Source: an uncultured Kangiella sp. | GTDB taxonomy: Bacteria > Pseudomonadota > Gammaproteobacteria > Enterobacterales > Kangiellaceae | Direction: 5' to 3' | DNA: 64,000 nt | Assembly: GCA_947503345.1 (NCBI GenBank) | Contig: CANNCW010000001.1 | Coordinates: forward strand, 248,001-312,000 | Part shown: positions 11,208 to 19,287 of the stretch, in pieces | Layout: each line of letters starts with the position of its first letter | Position numbering within the stretch: position 1 is the first letter of the stretch | Position numbers and translations under genes: made by a program | Notes under the pieces: model-generated | The model's database searches: none | Seen by the model: only the letters and a program-made list of their open reading frames with translations | What the model was told of the DNA's origin: nothing

Positions 11208-12188
11208 TTATCCAATCTTTTCTGCAACGCGCATTACCGCACTTCTTGCACGATTATTTCTTGCCAACTCTTCTTCACCTGCTTTTACAAATTTACCCAC
11301 TCGCTTCATACGTCTTTCGATCATGTCTTCAGTAATGGGCAAACCGGCTGGAAACTCTTTGCCTTTTTCTTGATCACGAATAAATTGTTTCACCATTCTG
11401 TCTTCCAAAGAATGGAAACTTATCGCGACCAAACGACCGCCTATAGACAATACTTCCAAAGCTTGTGCTAAGACTGCCTTTAAATCATCTAACTCACTAT
11501 TAACTGCAATTCTTATTGCTTGAAAACAACGAGTAGCTGGATGTTTGTGCTTTTCCCAACGCGGATGAGCTTCAGCGATAATGTTTGCCAGTTTCTTGGT
11601 GGTATCAATAACTTCTTTTTCACGCTTTTCACAAATGGAACGAGCAATTCTTTTTGCATATCGCTCTTCACCATAAGCTTTAAAAGCAAAAATCATGTCT
11701 TCTTCTTTGGTTTGTTGGATCCACTCTTGCGCGGTTAACCCTTTCGTAGAATTCATGCGCATATCCAATGGACCGTCTTGCATGAAACTAAAACCACGTT
11801 CCGCCTGATCCAATTGAGGTGAAGAAACCCCAAGATCCATCAAAACGCCATCTATTTTTCCTGTCCAACCACGCTTTTCGACTTCTTGCTCAAGTAGCGA
11901 AAAACTATCATGGACAATTCCAAATCGATCATCTTCGGCCTGTAATTTTTCCGCGACTTCGATCGCTTGGGGATCTTTATCGAAGGCTAAAAGATATGAG
12001 TTTTTTCCTAATTTAGAGAGTAGTTCACGACTATGACCACCACGACCAAATGTGCAATCAATGAAGATACCATCTATCTTCTGTTCGCTTTTGTCTGCAG
12101 TATCGTTATCAGACAGTTGCTTACCTTGCACGAGAGCCTCCACTGCTTCGTTAAGTAGAACTGCATCATGTGGCTGTTGAGGATTCAT
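11208..12188 (-). CDS. rsmH: 16S rRNA m4C1402 N4-methyltransferase RsmH (MraW)
   Basis: RsmH methylates N4 of C1402 in 16S rRNA. RsmI, encoded near 15 kb in this window, 2'-O-methylates the same nucleotide. The SAM-binding motif DCTFGRGGHSRELL lies at about residue 43, and the catalytic-region motif LMDLGVSSPQLD and the C-terminal AISFHSLEDR are intact. The 326-residue length is slightly above the usual 313, from a short insertion after LNEAVEAL. It starts 2 nt after the mraZ stop, so the two are cotranscribed. Confidence 0.97.
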   Translation of the reverse strand: MNPQQPHDAVLLNEAVEALVQGKQLSDNDTADKSEQKIDGIFIDCTFGRGGHSRELLSKLGKNSYLLAFDKDPQAIEVAEKLQAEDDRFGIVHDSFSLLEQEVEKRGWTGKIDGVLMDLGVSSPQLDQAERGFSFMQDGPLDMRMNSTKGLTAQEWIQQTKEEDMIFAFKAYGEERYAKRIARSICEKREKEVIDTTKKLANIIAEAHPRWEKHKHPATRCFQAIRIAVNSELDDLKAVLAQALEVLSIGGRLVAISFHSLEDRMVKQFIRDQEKGKEFPAGLPITEDMIERRMKRVGKFVKAGEEELARNNRARSAVMRVAEKIG

Positions 12189-12190
12189 CT

Positions 12191-12646
12191 TTAGAAACTC
12201 AACTCCGGTAAACTATCCGGATCCAATGGCATCTCAGCCATCGCTGCCACATCATCACTAATTTTCTGATGCCAGTTTTCTTCTTTCCATATTTGGAAAG
12301 TATTTCCCTGACCAGCTAACATCAATTCTTTCTCTAATTGCGCATGTTCACGCAATACCGGTGGCAACAAGATACGGCCGTTGCCATCAATCTCGTGCTC
12401 AGATGCATGACCAAGCAGCATACGCTTAACGCGTCGTTGCATTGGGTGAGTACTAGAGAAGGTTTCCAATTTAGCTTCAAGTTGCTCCCACTGAGGTAAA
12501 GGGAACAATAAAAGGCAAGGATCAATTAAATCAATCGTTACTACAATTTGATTCGCGCAGACATCATGGAAGCGCTGACGGTACTTCGCTGGTATCGCGA
12601 TCCGCCCTTTTGCGTCCATATTGATGGCACTTGCGCCTCTAAACAT
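12191..12646 (-). CDS. mraZ: Transcriptional regulator MraZ
   Basis: MraZ is a ring-forming DNA-binding protein that represses the mra/dcw operon from its own promoter. The 151-residue protein holds two AbrB-like swapped-hairpin repeats, each with the DxxGR signature: MDAKGRIAIP near residue 11 and IDGNGRILLP near residue 86. Its target boxes are readable 84-118 nt upstream of its start. The ribosome-binding site is poor (AGG about 8 nt from ATG), as suits a low-abundance regulator. First gene of the operon. Confidence 0.96.
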   Translation of the reverse strand: MFRGASAINMDAKGRIAIPAKYRQRFHDVCANQIVVTIDLIDPCLLLFPLPQWEQLEAKLETFSSTHPMQRRVKRMLLGHASEHEIDGNGRILLPPVLREHAQLEKELMLAGQGNTFQIWKEENWHQKISDDVAAMAEMPLDPDSLPELSF

Positions 12647-12729
12647 TATAATAACCTATTGATTTATTTACTTTATTCTTAAAAAGAGTCTTTTGAATCG
12701 TGTTTTAATTTCAGTAGTAAACTTCCGAT

Positions 12730-12764
12730 CCACTTTATGACACTTTTTCCCACTTCTCGCCACT
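12730..12764 (-). promoter_or_regulatory. MraZ operator: four AGTG-led boxes at 10-bp spacing
   Basis: Read on the minus strand, AGTG recurs four times exactly every ten bases: AGTGGCGAGA, AGTGGGAAAA, AGTGTCATAA, AGTGGATCGG. This matches the known MraZ target, TGG(G) repeats separated by about five bases. The first box overlaps the -10 hexamer of the predicted promoter and the rest cover the start of the transcript, a position that suits repression. The third box has only AGTG-T, so it may be a weaker site. Confidence 0.85.
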
Positions 12765-12790
12765 ATATGAGTTTACCCGCTGTTTTGCAA
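12762..12790 (-). promoter_or_regulatory. Sigma70 promoter of the mra operon
   Basis: The minus strand shows TTGCAA (12790-12785), a 17-bp spacer and TATAGT (12767-12762), a good sigma70 match. Transcription would begin near 12755, leaving a leader of about 110 nt before mraZ. The MraZ boxes overlap its downstream edge. I see no second promoter of comparable quality within the operon. Confidence 0.75.
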
Positions 12791-12983
12791 GCAAATTTGG
12801 AATGGAAAATGTGAAAAATGTCTTTATTTTCCAAAGACTTAGCTTAGGTTAGTGAGCGCAAACAAACGCGAAAAAATAAAAGTGTTATTTATCAGAAAAT
12901 TAGCGGTATAAGTTAGAAATTACTTTAAGTTAGAGTAGCGCTTAGAGAATAAAAATTAATTTAAGATTGAGTTTTAATAAAAA
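12791..12983. other. Non-coding spacer between the mra promoter and the rnpB 3' end
   Basis: This AT-rich stretch holds no open frame worth calling. The rnpB transcript ends into it: immediately after the closing P1 arm the minus strand reads TTTTTATT, a short T-run, but I see no separate terminator hairpin. No other repeat or conserved element was recognised. Confidence 0.5.
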
Positions 12984-13336
12984 GAAGCTGGCCGATAAGC
13001 CGGATTCTGTCGTGGACAGCCATTCGTCTAGGCCATCAATCGCTCGATGGCTCCAGCAACCTACCCGGTCCCAACGCGAGCCACGCCGTACGGAACCCTA
13101 TTTGGTCTTGCTTCGGGTGGAGTTTACCTCGCCATATACTGTTGCCAGCAATGCGGTGCGCTCTTACCGCACCCTTTCAGCCTTACCTGTGAGTATAAAT
13201 ACCCCATCGGCGGTCTTCTCTCTGCTGCACTTGTCGTCGGCTTTCGCCGCCCAGGCGTTACCTGGCACCCTGCTCTATGAAGTCCGGACTTTCCTCTCCC
13301 TATCAAACGATAAGCAGCGACTGTCTGGCCAGCTTC
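12984..13336 (-). ncRNA. rnpB: RNase P RNA (bacterial A type)
   Basis: This is the catalytic RNA of RNase P, which trims tRNA 5' ends. Seen on the minus strand: a perfect 10-bp closing helix P1, GAAGCTGGCC at the 5' end pairing with GGCCAGCTTC at the 3' end; the 5' core GAGGAAAGTCCGGAC; then AGGGTGCCAGGTAACGCCTG; AGGGTGAAAGGGTGCGGTAAGAG; and the 3' element GTCCACGACAGAATCCGG before CTTATCGGCC. About 353 nt, the usual size. Short open frames across it on both strands are shadows. It lies between the mra operon and the rsmI side, an order I recall from Pseudomonas. Confidence 0.97.
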
Positions 13337-13345
13337 TAGGGCGCA

Positions 13346-13374
13346 AGTTTGGGCAAAAACCGTTTAAAAGGCAA
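13346..13374 (-). promoter_or_regulatory. Candidate rnpB promoter
   Basis: TTGCCT (13374-13369), a 17-bp spacer and a weak -10 CAAACT (13351-13346) precede the RNA 5' end by about 9 nt. The bases between are GC-rich (TGCGCCC), like the discriminators of stringently controlled stable-RNA promoters. The poor -10 keeps confidence low. Confidence 0.4.
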
Positions 13375-13398
13375 GCTAAATCGAAAAGCACTAGACAT

Positions 13399-13424
13399 AA
13401 AAAAGCTCCTAAAAAGGAGCTTTT
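13399..13424 (-). terminator. Rho-independent terminator downstream of the 13.4-13.8 kb gene
   Basis: A 10-bp perfect stem (AAAAGCTCCT / AGGAGCTTTT, loop of four) is followed on the minus strand by six Ts. It lies about 20 nt past the stop of the upstream minus-strand gene and just before the rnpB promoter, so it insulates rnpB from read-through. The symmetric A/T flanks may also let it work on the plus strand. Confidence 0.85.
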
Positions 13425-13442
13425 AAAAGAATATATAGTAAT

Positions 13443-13829
13443 TTAGCGATTTTTCACGAAAATACTCGTCACATTCGAGTCTTTTTCCGCTAACTGCTCG
13501 ATAGGATTATCCGCAGAAACCTCTTCATCATAGAAATGCCTATTGGCTTGAACATGCTGATCGAGTTTCTTAAACCACTGTAGAGTATGATTCGCTTTGT
13601 GTACGTCAGAATAACGGCCATTAACCGCCTCAGCGTATTCCATAATAAGCTGTTTCGCTTCAATTTCAGCAGGCGACTCTACTTCATCCGCTACTGGATC
13701 TTCCAGTGCCGATAAGATGGTATACCCCTGATCTTGGCTTTTAGCGTACAAATAACCCTTTATAAACACATAAAGGCTTATCCCCATAATCGCTAAAGGC
13801 GCAAGTATTAACAATAAAGTTATCATCAT
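13443..13829 (-). CDS. Single-pass membrane protein of unknown function
   Basis: I do not recognise this 128-residue protein. It has one N-terminal hydrophobic helix (about residues 3-26) followed by a soluble, mostly helical and acidic tail of about 100 residues, with a Glu-rich stretch near 45-60 and a basic C-terminus ending KNR. No cysteines or catalytic motif are apparent. The start (ATG 13829, with a second ATG next to it) lacks a clear ribosome-binding site. It is followed by a strong terminator and lies downstream of another unknown membrane protein gene, with which it may be cotranscribed (31-nt gap). Confidence 0.7.
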   Translation of the reverse strand: MMITLLLILAPLAIMGISLYVFIKGYLYAKSQDQGYTILSALEDPVADEVESPAEIEAKQLIMEYAEAVNGRYSDVHKANHTLQWFKKLDQHVQANRHFYDEEVSADNPIEQLAEKDSNVTSIFVKNR

Positions 13830-13860
13830 TTCGTTGTATTTTACTTAAAATCTTTATTAA

Positions 13861-14343
13861 TCAATGCTTAGCCGAAATCCGACCTCGAATAGACTTTACC
13901 AGAAGTAAGGCTATTGGTGCAAATAAATAAGCAATAATTAACCAGCCAACAGCCTGATCACTCACGCTGTAAATTTGCTTAAGGAAATTTGTATCCGTAA
14001 TATTTCTCTCAAAATGCCTACCGAGTGTTATAAAAGAGCCTATTATTATTAAAAATCCAATGGGCAAAGTAACCTTTTGCAAATTAGGATTAGCTATTGT
14101 TATTTTGTATATAACTAACAAACTCGCCAAGTTAAAAATTGCCCAAACTAAATACCAAAAAAACCTTACATTTTCCACATTAAACAATGGTTTGTGTATT
14201 ATTCTTGCGGTTAGATCTATAGCTATTAGCAATATTGTTAGCTTCCACAAGGCACTTTTTCTGAGAACAAAATATATTCCACAAATTAAACATAAAATTA
14301 CAAAGTTTAATTCTAAAAATATTGTTGCTAATTCAATCGTCAC
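13861..14343 (-). CDS. Polytopic membrane protein of unknown function
   Basis: This 160-residue hydrophobic protein has about five predicted membrane segments (roughly residues 5-27, 33-50, 58-82, 91-107 and 131-152) and a short basic C-terminus. I recognise no family. The first codon is GTG without a clear ribosome-binding site, so the start is uncertain, although the first helix begins right after it. It sits in an accessory group of three minus-strand genes between rsmI and rnpB. Codon use is more AT-rich than in the mur genes. Confidence 0.65.
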   Translation of the reverse strand: MTIELATIFLELNFVILCLICGIYFVLRKSALWKLTILLIAIDLTARIIHKPLFNVENVRFFWYLVWAIFNLASLLVIYKITIANPNLQKVTLPIGFLIIIGSFITLGRHFERNITDTNFLKQIYSVSDQAVGWLIIAYLFAPIALLLVKSIRGRISAKH

Positions 14344-14381
14344 AATACAGACATAATAAATAAGTTATCTAATATTTTATC

Positions 14382-14672
14382 CTAAAGAGAAGGTTCAACT
14401 CCACCGCCTTGACCGCCTACTGCAACTGGCTCTACACCACCGCCTTGACCGCCTACTGCAACTGGCTCTACACCACCGCCTTGACCGCCCACTGCAACGG
14501 GTTCTACACCACCGCCTTGACCGCCTACAGCAACTGGCTCTACACCACCGCCTTGACCGCCTACAGCAACTGGCTCTACACCACCGCCTTGACCGCCTAC
14601 TGCATTAGCAGCGTTTGAGAGAGTAAGTAAAGCAATAACCAACAATGAGCCCAACAACACACGAATTTTCAT
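14382..14672 (-). CDS. Exported protein built of six 12-residue Gly-rich repeats
   Basis: The 96-residue product has a Sec-type signal peptide of about 24 residues (KIR, hydrophobic core, cleavage likely after NAANA). The mature part is nothing but six copies of VGGQGGGVEPVA, the last ending in SL. It contains only V, G, Q, E, P, A plus the terminal S and L, and is therefore acidic, with no Cys, aromatic or basic residues. I chose ATG 14672 because GAGG lies six bases upstream; the in-frame TTG at 14684 falls on that site. No family is known to me. It could be a surface or periplasmic low-complexity protein, and a peptide precursor is a remote possibility. Confidence 0.75.
   Translation of the reverse strand: MKIRVLLGSLLVIALLTLSNAANAVGGQGGGVEPVAVGGQGGGVEPVAVGGQGGGVEPVAVGGQGGGVEPVAVGGQGGGVEPVAVGGQGGGVEPSL
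14385..14600 (-). repeat. Six tandem 36-bp coding repeats
   Basis: Six direct repeats of 36 bp run end to end within the coding region above. Units 1-5 differ only at a few silent third positions (GTA/GTG, GAG/GAA, CCA/CCC, GCT/GCA), while unit 6 is more diverged at its 3' end. Since 36 is a multiple of three, gain or loss of a unit keeps the frame. Near-identity including silent sites indicates recent expansion or gene-conversion-like homogenisation. Confidence 0.95.
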
Positions 14673-14807
14673 TTTAAACCTCAAGCTATATATAAGTATT
14701 TGTTAATATAAGACTGTAAAATATCACAACACTTTTGGTTTAAACGTTAATCGGTTCACACTAGTCGGGTATACCTATTGATTTTCTTGATTTCCTATTA
14801 TATGGGC

Positions 14808-15683
14808 CTATTTTGCTTTAAGTTCTAAAGCTAAATTATAGAGTTCTTTTTTGTTTTTTCCGGTGATTTTTGCCACGATTTTACTGGCTTTATTAGGTGG
14901 CAACTCAACTAATAGTTCTTTGAGCAAGGACTCACTATCTACTGAGTTCACACTTTCTGCTCGAGCTGCACCAGAAATCATTAAGACAAACTCCCCTTTA
15001 GTCTGATTATGGTCAGTTTCAAGGGTTTCAAGCAGTTGCTGTAAGTCTCCGCTTAAAATGGTTTCGTAATTTTTTGTTAATTCTCTAGCAATAACCGCCT
15101 GTCGACTGCCAAAAATTGTCAGTGCATCCTCTAAACTGGCCATAATTCGGTGAGAGGACTCGTAAAAGACTAAAGTTTCTTCTCGATTTGCTAAACTTTG
15201 GTACTTTTGTTTGCGAGATCCTGACTTAGCAGGAAGAAAACCAAAGAAGCTAAAGCTGTCTGTAGGCAGGCCTGCAACGGATAAAGCCGTGATAATAGCG
15301 CTAGGGCCTGGAATTGGACTAACTTTATAGCCTTTTAACCTTAGCTCACGCACCAATTTAAAACCAGGATCACTAATTAAAGGGGTCCCAGCGTCCGAAA
15401 TCAAAGCGATAGATTGGCCATTGTCCAATTTCGTCGCTAGCTGCTGGATTCGTGCTTCTTCATTATGATCATGCAATGAAATCATCGGTGTTGAAATCGC
15501 ATAGTGCTGACATAAACGCTGACTATGTCGAGTATCTTCAGCAGCAATCAAATCGACTTGTTTAAGCATATTAACTGCTCTGGTGGATATATCTTCAATA
15601 TTACCTATAGGCGTTGCCACTATATATAAGCAACCTGCTTCGGATATTGTATTTTCTGATTGCCCCATAAAATCATTACTCAT
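14808..15683 (-). CDS. rsmI: 16S rRNA C1402 2'-O-methyltransferase RsmI
   Basis: RsmI 2'-O-methylates C1402 of 16S rRNA, the base that RsmH N4-methylates. The 291-residue protein has the tetrapyrrole-methylase fold motifs LYIVATPIGN (near residue 19), AAEDTRH, ISDAGTPLISDPG and PGPSA, plus the C-terminal helical domain. Start choice is open: ATG 15683 directly follows a leader hairpin, while ATG 15668 has GAG ten bases upstream. It is divergent from lpoA, the conserved arrangement. Confidence 0.95.
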   Translation of the reverse strand: MSNDFMGQSENTISEAGCLYIVATPIGNIEDISTRAVNMLKQVDLIAAEDTRHSQRLCQHYAISTPMISLHDHNEEARIQQLATKLDNGQSIALISDAGTPLISDPGFKLVRELRLKGYKVSPIPGPSAIITALSVAGLPTDSFSFFGFLPAKSGSRKQKYQSLANREETLVFYESSHRIMASLEDALTIFGSRQAVIARELTKNYETILSGDLQQLLETLETDHNQTKGEFVLMISGAARAESVNSVDSESLLKELLVELPPNKASKIVAKITGKNKKELYNLALELKAK

Positions 15684-15687
15684 CTCA

Positions 15688-15711
15688 CAAACTCAGCTCA
15701 AACTGAGTTTG
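15688..15711 (-). promoter_or_regulatory. Perfect hairpin just before the rsmI start
   Basis: Nine-base arms CAAACTCAG and CTGAGTTTG flank a six-base loop and end four bases before the ATG at 15683. In the rsmI mRNA this stem would occupy the ribosome-binding region. There is no T-run, so it is not a terminator. It could equally be a protein-binding dyad in the rsmI/lpoA divergent spacer. Confidence 0.55.
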
Positions 15712-15872
15712 AATTGTCATTAGTTGTTAAAAATAGACGTATGCTTTTGCCTAAATATTGATTAAAGCATAGAATATTCGAAAGGAATTTAGTAGTTTAA
15801 CCTATTCAATTAGCTACCATTTTACTCAAGCTATCGTGACAAACAAACAGTATTAACTCTAAGTAGGACTCT

Positions 15873-17708
15873 ATGATTACAAGAACAGCAATAAAAGCCC
15901 TTAGCCTAGCCACTGGACTACTATTGTTAAGCGCGTGTTTAATCACTAAAACAGGAACCAGCTCAAATAATATTTATGGTTCTAGTTCTAGCCAAACAGC
16001 AGATTATTACTTATCAGAAGCTGAAAAAAGAAAAGGAAGCGAGCAAGCTGAGTGGAAATTAAAAGCTGCCGCGGCCTTTGCTGAAGAGCAAAACTTTGCA
16101 CGAGCTTACCAAACTTTAATTAGTTTCCAGCCTACGCAACTAGTCTCTGACAAACGCAATATTTATTATTTATTAAAAGGTGAATCTGCATTAAGACAGC
16201 AAAAAGGTTTTGAAGCTATTCGTTCACTGCAATCAGTACGTAACCCAGAATTACAATCTCGAGCCTGGAATCGCCATTATCAATTGTTAACCGCGGATGC
16301 ATTGAAAGTAAATAACCGTTATGTAGATGCGGCGGTAACTCGTATCCAAGCTACTGATTTAATAGATAATCGTAATCAACTAGAACAGCAGTCACAAATG
16401 GCTTGGGCAGAACTTATCGATTCGCCATTAGGTGCGCTAGAATCAAAGCGAGATAGAGCAACCGATCCCGAAGTTTTTGCTTGGTTAGATCTTGCCATTA
16501 GCCAACAGCGTTACCGCAATAATGCACGCTTATTGTCACAAAGCTTACAAGAGTGGTCACAAGTCTATCCAAATCATAGGGCTATTAATTATTTATCGAA
16601 AGATGCCTTGGCTGTGCGTGATGTCGAATTTTTAGCACCTCGCAAAGTCGCCTTAATCGTTCCTTTATCAGGTCGTTTTGCCAATCTAGGTGGTTCGATT
16701 CGCGATGGATTCTTAGCAGGTTACTTCCAAAGTCGTCTTGATCGTGGCGAACTGCCAGAAATACAAGTTTACGATAGTGAAAATGGCGACTCGATGGAAC
16801 AGATCTATCAAAACGCCATGCTAGACGGCGTAGAAATGGTCGTTGGACCTTTATTAAAACGTAATATCGATCAGCTGAGTCGTTTCAATGAAATGCCGAT
16901 TCCCACTTTAGTATTAAATCGTTTGGAACATAATTTTAGCCCATTAAACATGTATCAATTTGGCTTACCAGTCGAAGACGAAGCCAGCCAAATCGCGCGC
17001 TTTGCCATGCGCAATGGTCAAACTCGAGCCTTTGTTATAAATGCTGAACCAAGTGTGGGCGAAAGAGCAATGCAGAGTTTTACCGAGACTTATCAGGAAC
17101 TTGGCGGCACCGTAGTACAAACCGCAACTATCGGTCGTAACCAAGATCCTAAAGAAGCTATTACTCGCTTGTTGGGTGTCGATAAAATTGAGCAAAGAGC
17201 TGATGAGCTACAAAACTTATTAAACCTCCCGATAGAATCCTCTGGTCAAGGTAGTGCCAATGCTGATGCGATCTTCTTAATCAGCAATGCTAAGCGCGCA
17301 CGTATTATTAAGCCCTATTTAAATTATTATTACGCCTACAACTTACCCGTATATGCCACTTCTAACATATACAATGGTACCAGTAGCGCTCGTATGGATA
17401 ATGATTTATCGGGCATTAAATTTACCGACTCACCATGGATGCTGGGTACTAGTCGAGAAATTCAAGACCTTAAAAGCGAACTGGCAAAGACTTTACCTAA
17501 CGCTAATAAAAGCTTAGGAAGATTTTTCGCTTTAGGCCATGATGCTTTTAAAATCATTCCAGAGATCGGCCAACTATCAGCACTTCCAGATACTGCCGTT
17601 GAAGGCTTAACGGGGTTATTAAGCATGGATTCCTCTGGACGAGTTCAACGACAACTCGCTTGGGGCCACTATGTAAAGGGCGAAGTTAGAAACTATAACG
17701 AACGTTAA
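15873..17708 (+). CDS. lpoA: Penicillin-binding protein activator LpoA (outer-membrane lipoprotein)
   Basis: LpoA is an outer-membrane lipoprotein that reaches through the periplasm to activate PBP1A. The 611-residue protein has a lipoprotein signal with lipobox LSAC (Cys near residue 22), an N-terminal TPR-like helical half (about 40-250) and a C-terminal LppC/periplasmic-binding-like half beginning at KVALIVPLSGRFANLG. Length and order fit the LppC family. First gene of a plus-strand group with yraN, diaA and dolP, divergent from rsmI. Confidence 0.93.
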   Translation: MITRTAIKALSLATGLLLLSACLITKTGTSSNNIYGSSSSQTADYYLSEAEKRKGSEQAEWKLKAAAAFAEEQNFARAYQTLISFQPTQLVSDKRNIYYLLKGESALRQQKGFEAIRSLQSVRNPELQSRAWNRHYQLLTADALKVNNRYVDAAVTRIQATDLIDNRNQLEQQSQMAWAELIDSPLGALESKRDRATDPEVFAWLDLAISQQRYRNNARLLSQSLQEWSQVYPNHRAINYLSKDALAVRDVEFLAPRKVALIVPLSGRFANLGGSIRDGFLAGYFQSRLDRGELPEIQVYDSENGDSMEQIYQNAMLDGVEMVVGPLLKRNIDQLSRFNEMPIPTLVLNRLEHNFSPLNMYQFGLPVEDEASQIARFAMRNGQTRAFVINAEPSVGERAMQSFTETYQELGGTVVQTATIGRNQDPKEAITRLLGVDKIEQRADELQNLLNLPIESSGQGSANADAIFLISNAKRARIIKPYLNYYYAYNLPVYATSNIYNGTSSARMDNDLSGIKFTDSPWMLGTSREIQDLKSELAKTLPNANKSLGRFFALGHDAFKIIPEIGQLSALPDTAVEGLTGLLSMDSSGRVQRQLAWGHYVKGEVRNYNER

Positions 17709-17725
17709 ATTTCATTGAGGAATTT

Positions 17726-18112
17726 ATGGCAAAGGATAGCCAAGAAATTGGAGCGATAGCCGAGGCTTGGTGTAAACGGTACCTCACCAAGCAAGGTTTA
17801 AAGTTTATTACTCAAAACTATCATGCGCGTTATGGCGAAATTGACTTGGTCTTTTTAGATCACCGAATGGAACCCAAAACGCTAGTCTTTGTCGAAGTTC
17901 GATATAGAGCTAATCAAGGCTACGGTACTGGCTCAGAAACTGTGACCAAAACTAAACAAAACAAGTTGATTAAAGCGGCTCAAATTTTCTTACAAAAAGA
18001 AAAAAAATATTCCCGCTATAATGCACGATTTGATGTAGTATCTATCACAAGTTCTAAAAATGATTTTGTAGCCGATTGGCAAATCAATGCGTTTCAAGCA
18101 AATGCTTGGTAA
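17726..18112 (+). CDS. yraN: UPF0102 family protein YraN
   Basis: YraN is a small conserved protein with a restriction-endonuclease-like fold and unproven function. The 128-residue product shows the family pattern: an N-terminal helix with IGAIAEAWC, then GEIDLVF, LVFVEVRYR and a later KQNKLIKAAQ. The Asp and the Glu of EVRYR correspond to nuclease-like acidic positions. It begins 17 nt after lpoA with GAGG upstream of ATG, and its place between lpoA and diaA is conserved in gammaproteobacteria. Confidence 0.93.
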   Translation: MAKDSQEIGAIAEAWCKRYLTKQGLKFITQNYHARYGEIDLVFLDHRMEPKTLVFVEVRYRANQGYGTGSETVTKTKQNKLIKAAQIFLQKEKKYSRYNARFDVVSITSSKNDFVADWQINAFQANAW

Positions 18113-18129
18113 ACTAAACCAAATGATAA

Positions 18130-18729
<600 letters not shown>

Positions 18730-18740
18730 AAGGAAAACCA

Positions 18741-19256
18741 ATGTCTAAAATAAAACTTTCCCTAATTAGCATCACAATTTTATTCGTCAGTGCCTGTACG
18801 ACTTTTGGCACTATTTTCGAAGACAATAGTATTGAATCGCGTGTCGCAGATTTACTTTCACCTTTAGAAGAGCAAAATCAACCCGCCAATATTCAAGTCG
18901 ACAGCCATAACTTATATGTACTGGTTTATGGGCAGGTGCCCAATGAATCGGTAAAAGAGCAAGTCAGTCAAGTGATTACTGACATTCCAGAAATTCGCAA
19001 AGTATTCAACGAGCTAAGAGTAGCTAACCCAGAAGAAGTCAGTGGCTTTAGTGATACCTGGATTTCCACCAAGGTTCGTTCCAGCTTAACTGCGGAGCAA
19101 GGTTTAGACTCAAAGCGCATTACCGTCAGAACGGAAAACAAAGAAGTCTTCCTAATGGGATTGGTTACAAGAGCTGAAGGTGACAAAGCAGCCTTAGTTG
19201 CGCGCAACATCAGTGGCGTTAATAAAGTCGTTAAAATCTTTGAGTATATTGATTAA
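18741..19256 (+). CDS. dolP: Outer-membrane lipoprotein DolP with two BON domains
   Basis: DolP (YraP) is an outer-membrane lipoprotein needed for envelope integrity and BAM function. The 171-residue protein starts with a lipoprotein signal and lipobox VSAC (Cys near residue 19), then two BON domains (about residues 30-95 and 105-171). It starts 11 nt after diaA with AAAGGA upstream. The context matches the conserved diaA-dolP pair. Confidence 0.93.
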   Translation: MSKIKLSLISITILFVSACTTFGTIFEDNSIESRVADLLSPLEEQNQPANIQVDSHNLYVLVYGQVPNESVKEQVSQVITDIPEIRKVFNELRVANPEEVSGFSDTWISTKVRSSLTAEQGLDSKRITVRTENKEVFLMGLVTRAEGDKAALVARNISGVNKVVKIFEYID

Positions 19257-19287
19257 AATAATTTCACATACATATTAAGGGGAAGAT

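Noticed and set aside
12967-13446. Open frames of 60-159 codons on both strands across 13.0-13.4 kb
   Set aside because: They lie over the RNase P RNA gene, and their codons follow its conserved structure, not a protein.
14385-14600. 36-bp direct repeats resembling CRISPR repeat length
   Set aside because: Repeats abut with no spacers, lie in frame in one coding region and encode a regular dodecapeptide. No cas genes nearby.
14382-14672. Microcin B17-like precursor that TldD/TldE could process (shared GGQGGG)
   Set aside because: The peptide has no Cys and no internal Ser/Thr to form azoles, carries a Sec-type signal rather than a microcin leader, and no cyclodehydratase or exporter genes are adjacent. 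The resemblance is low-complexity chance.
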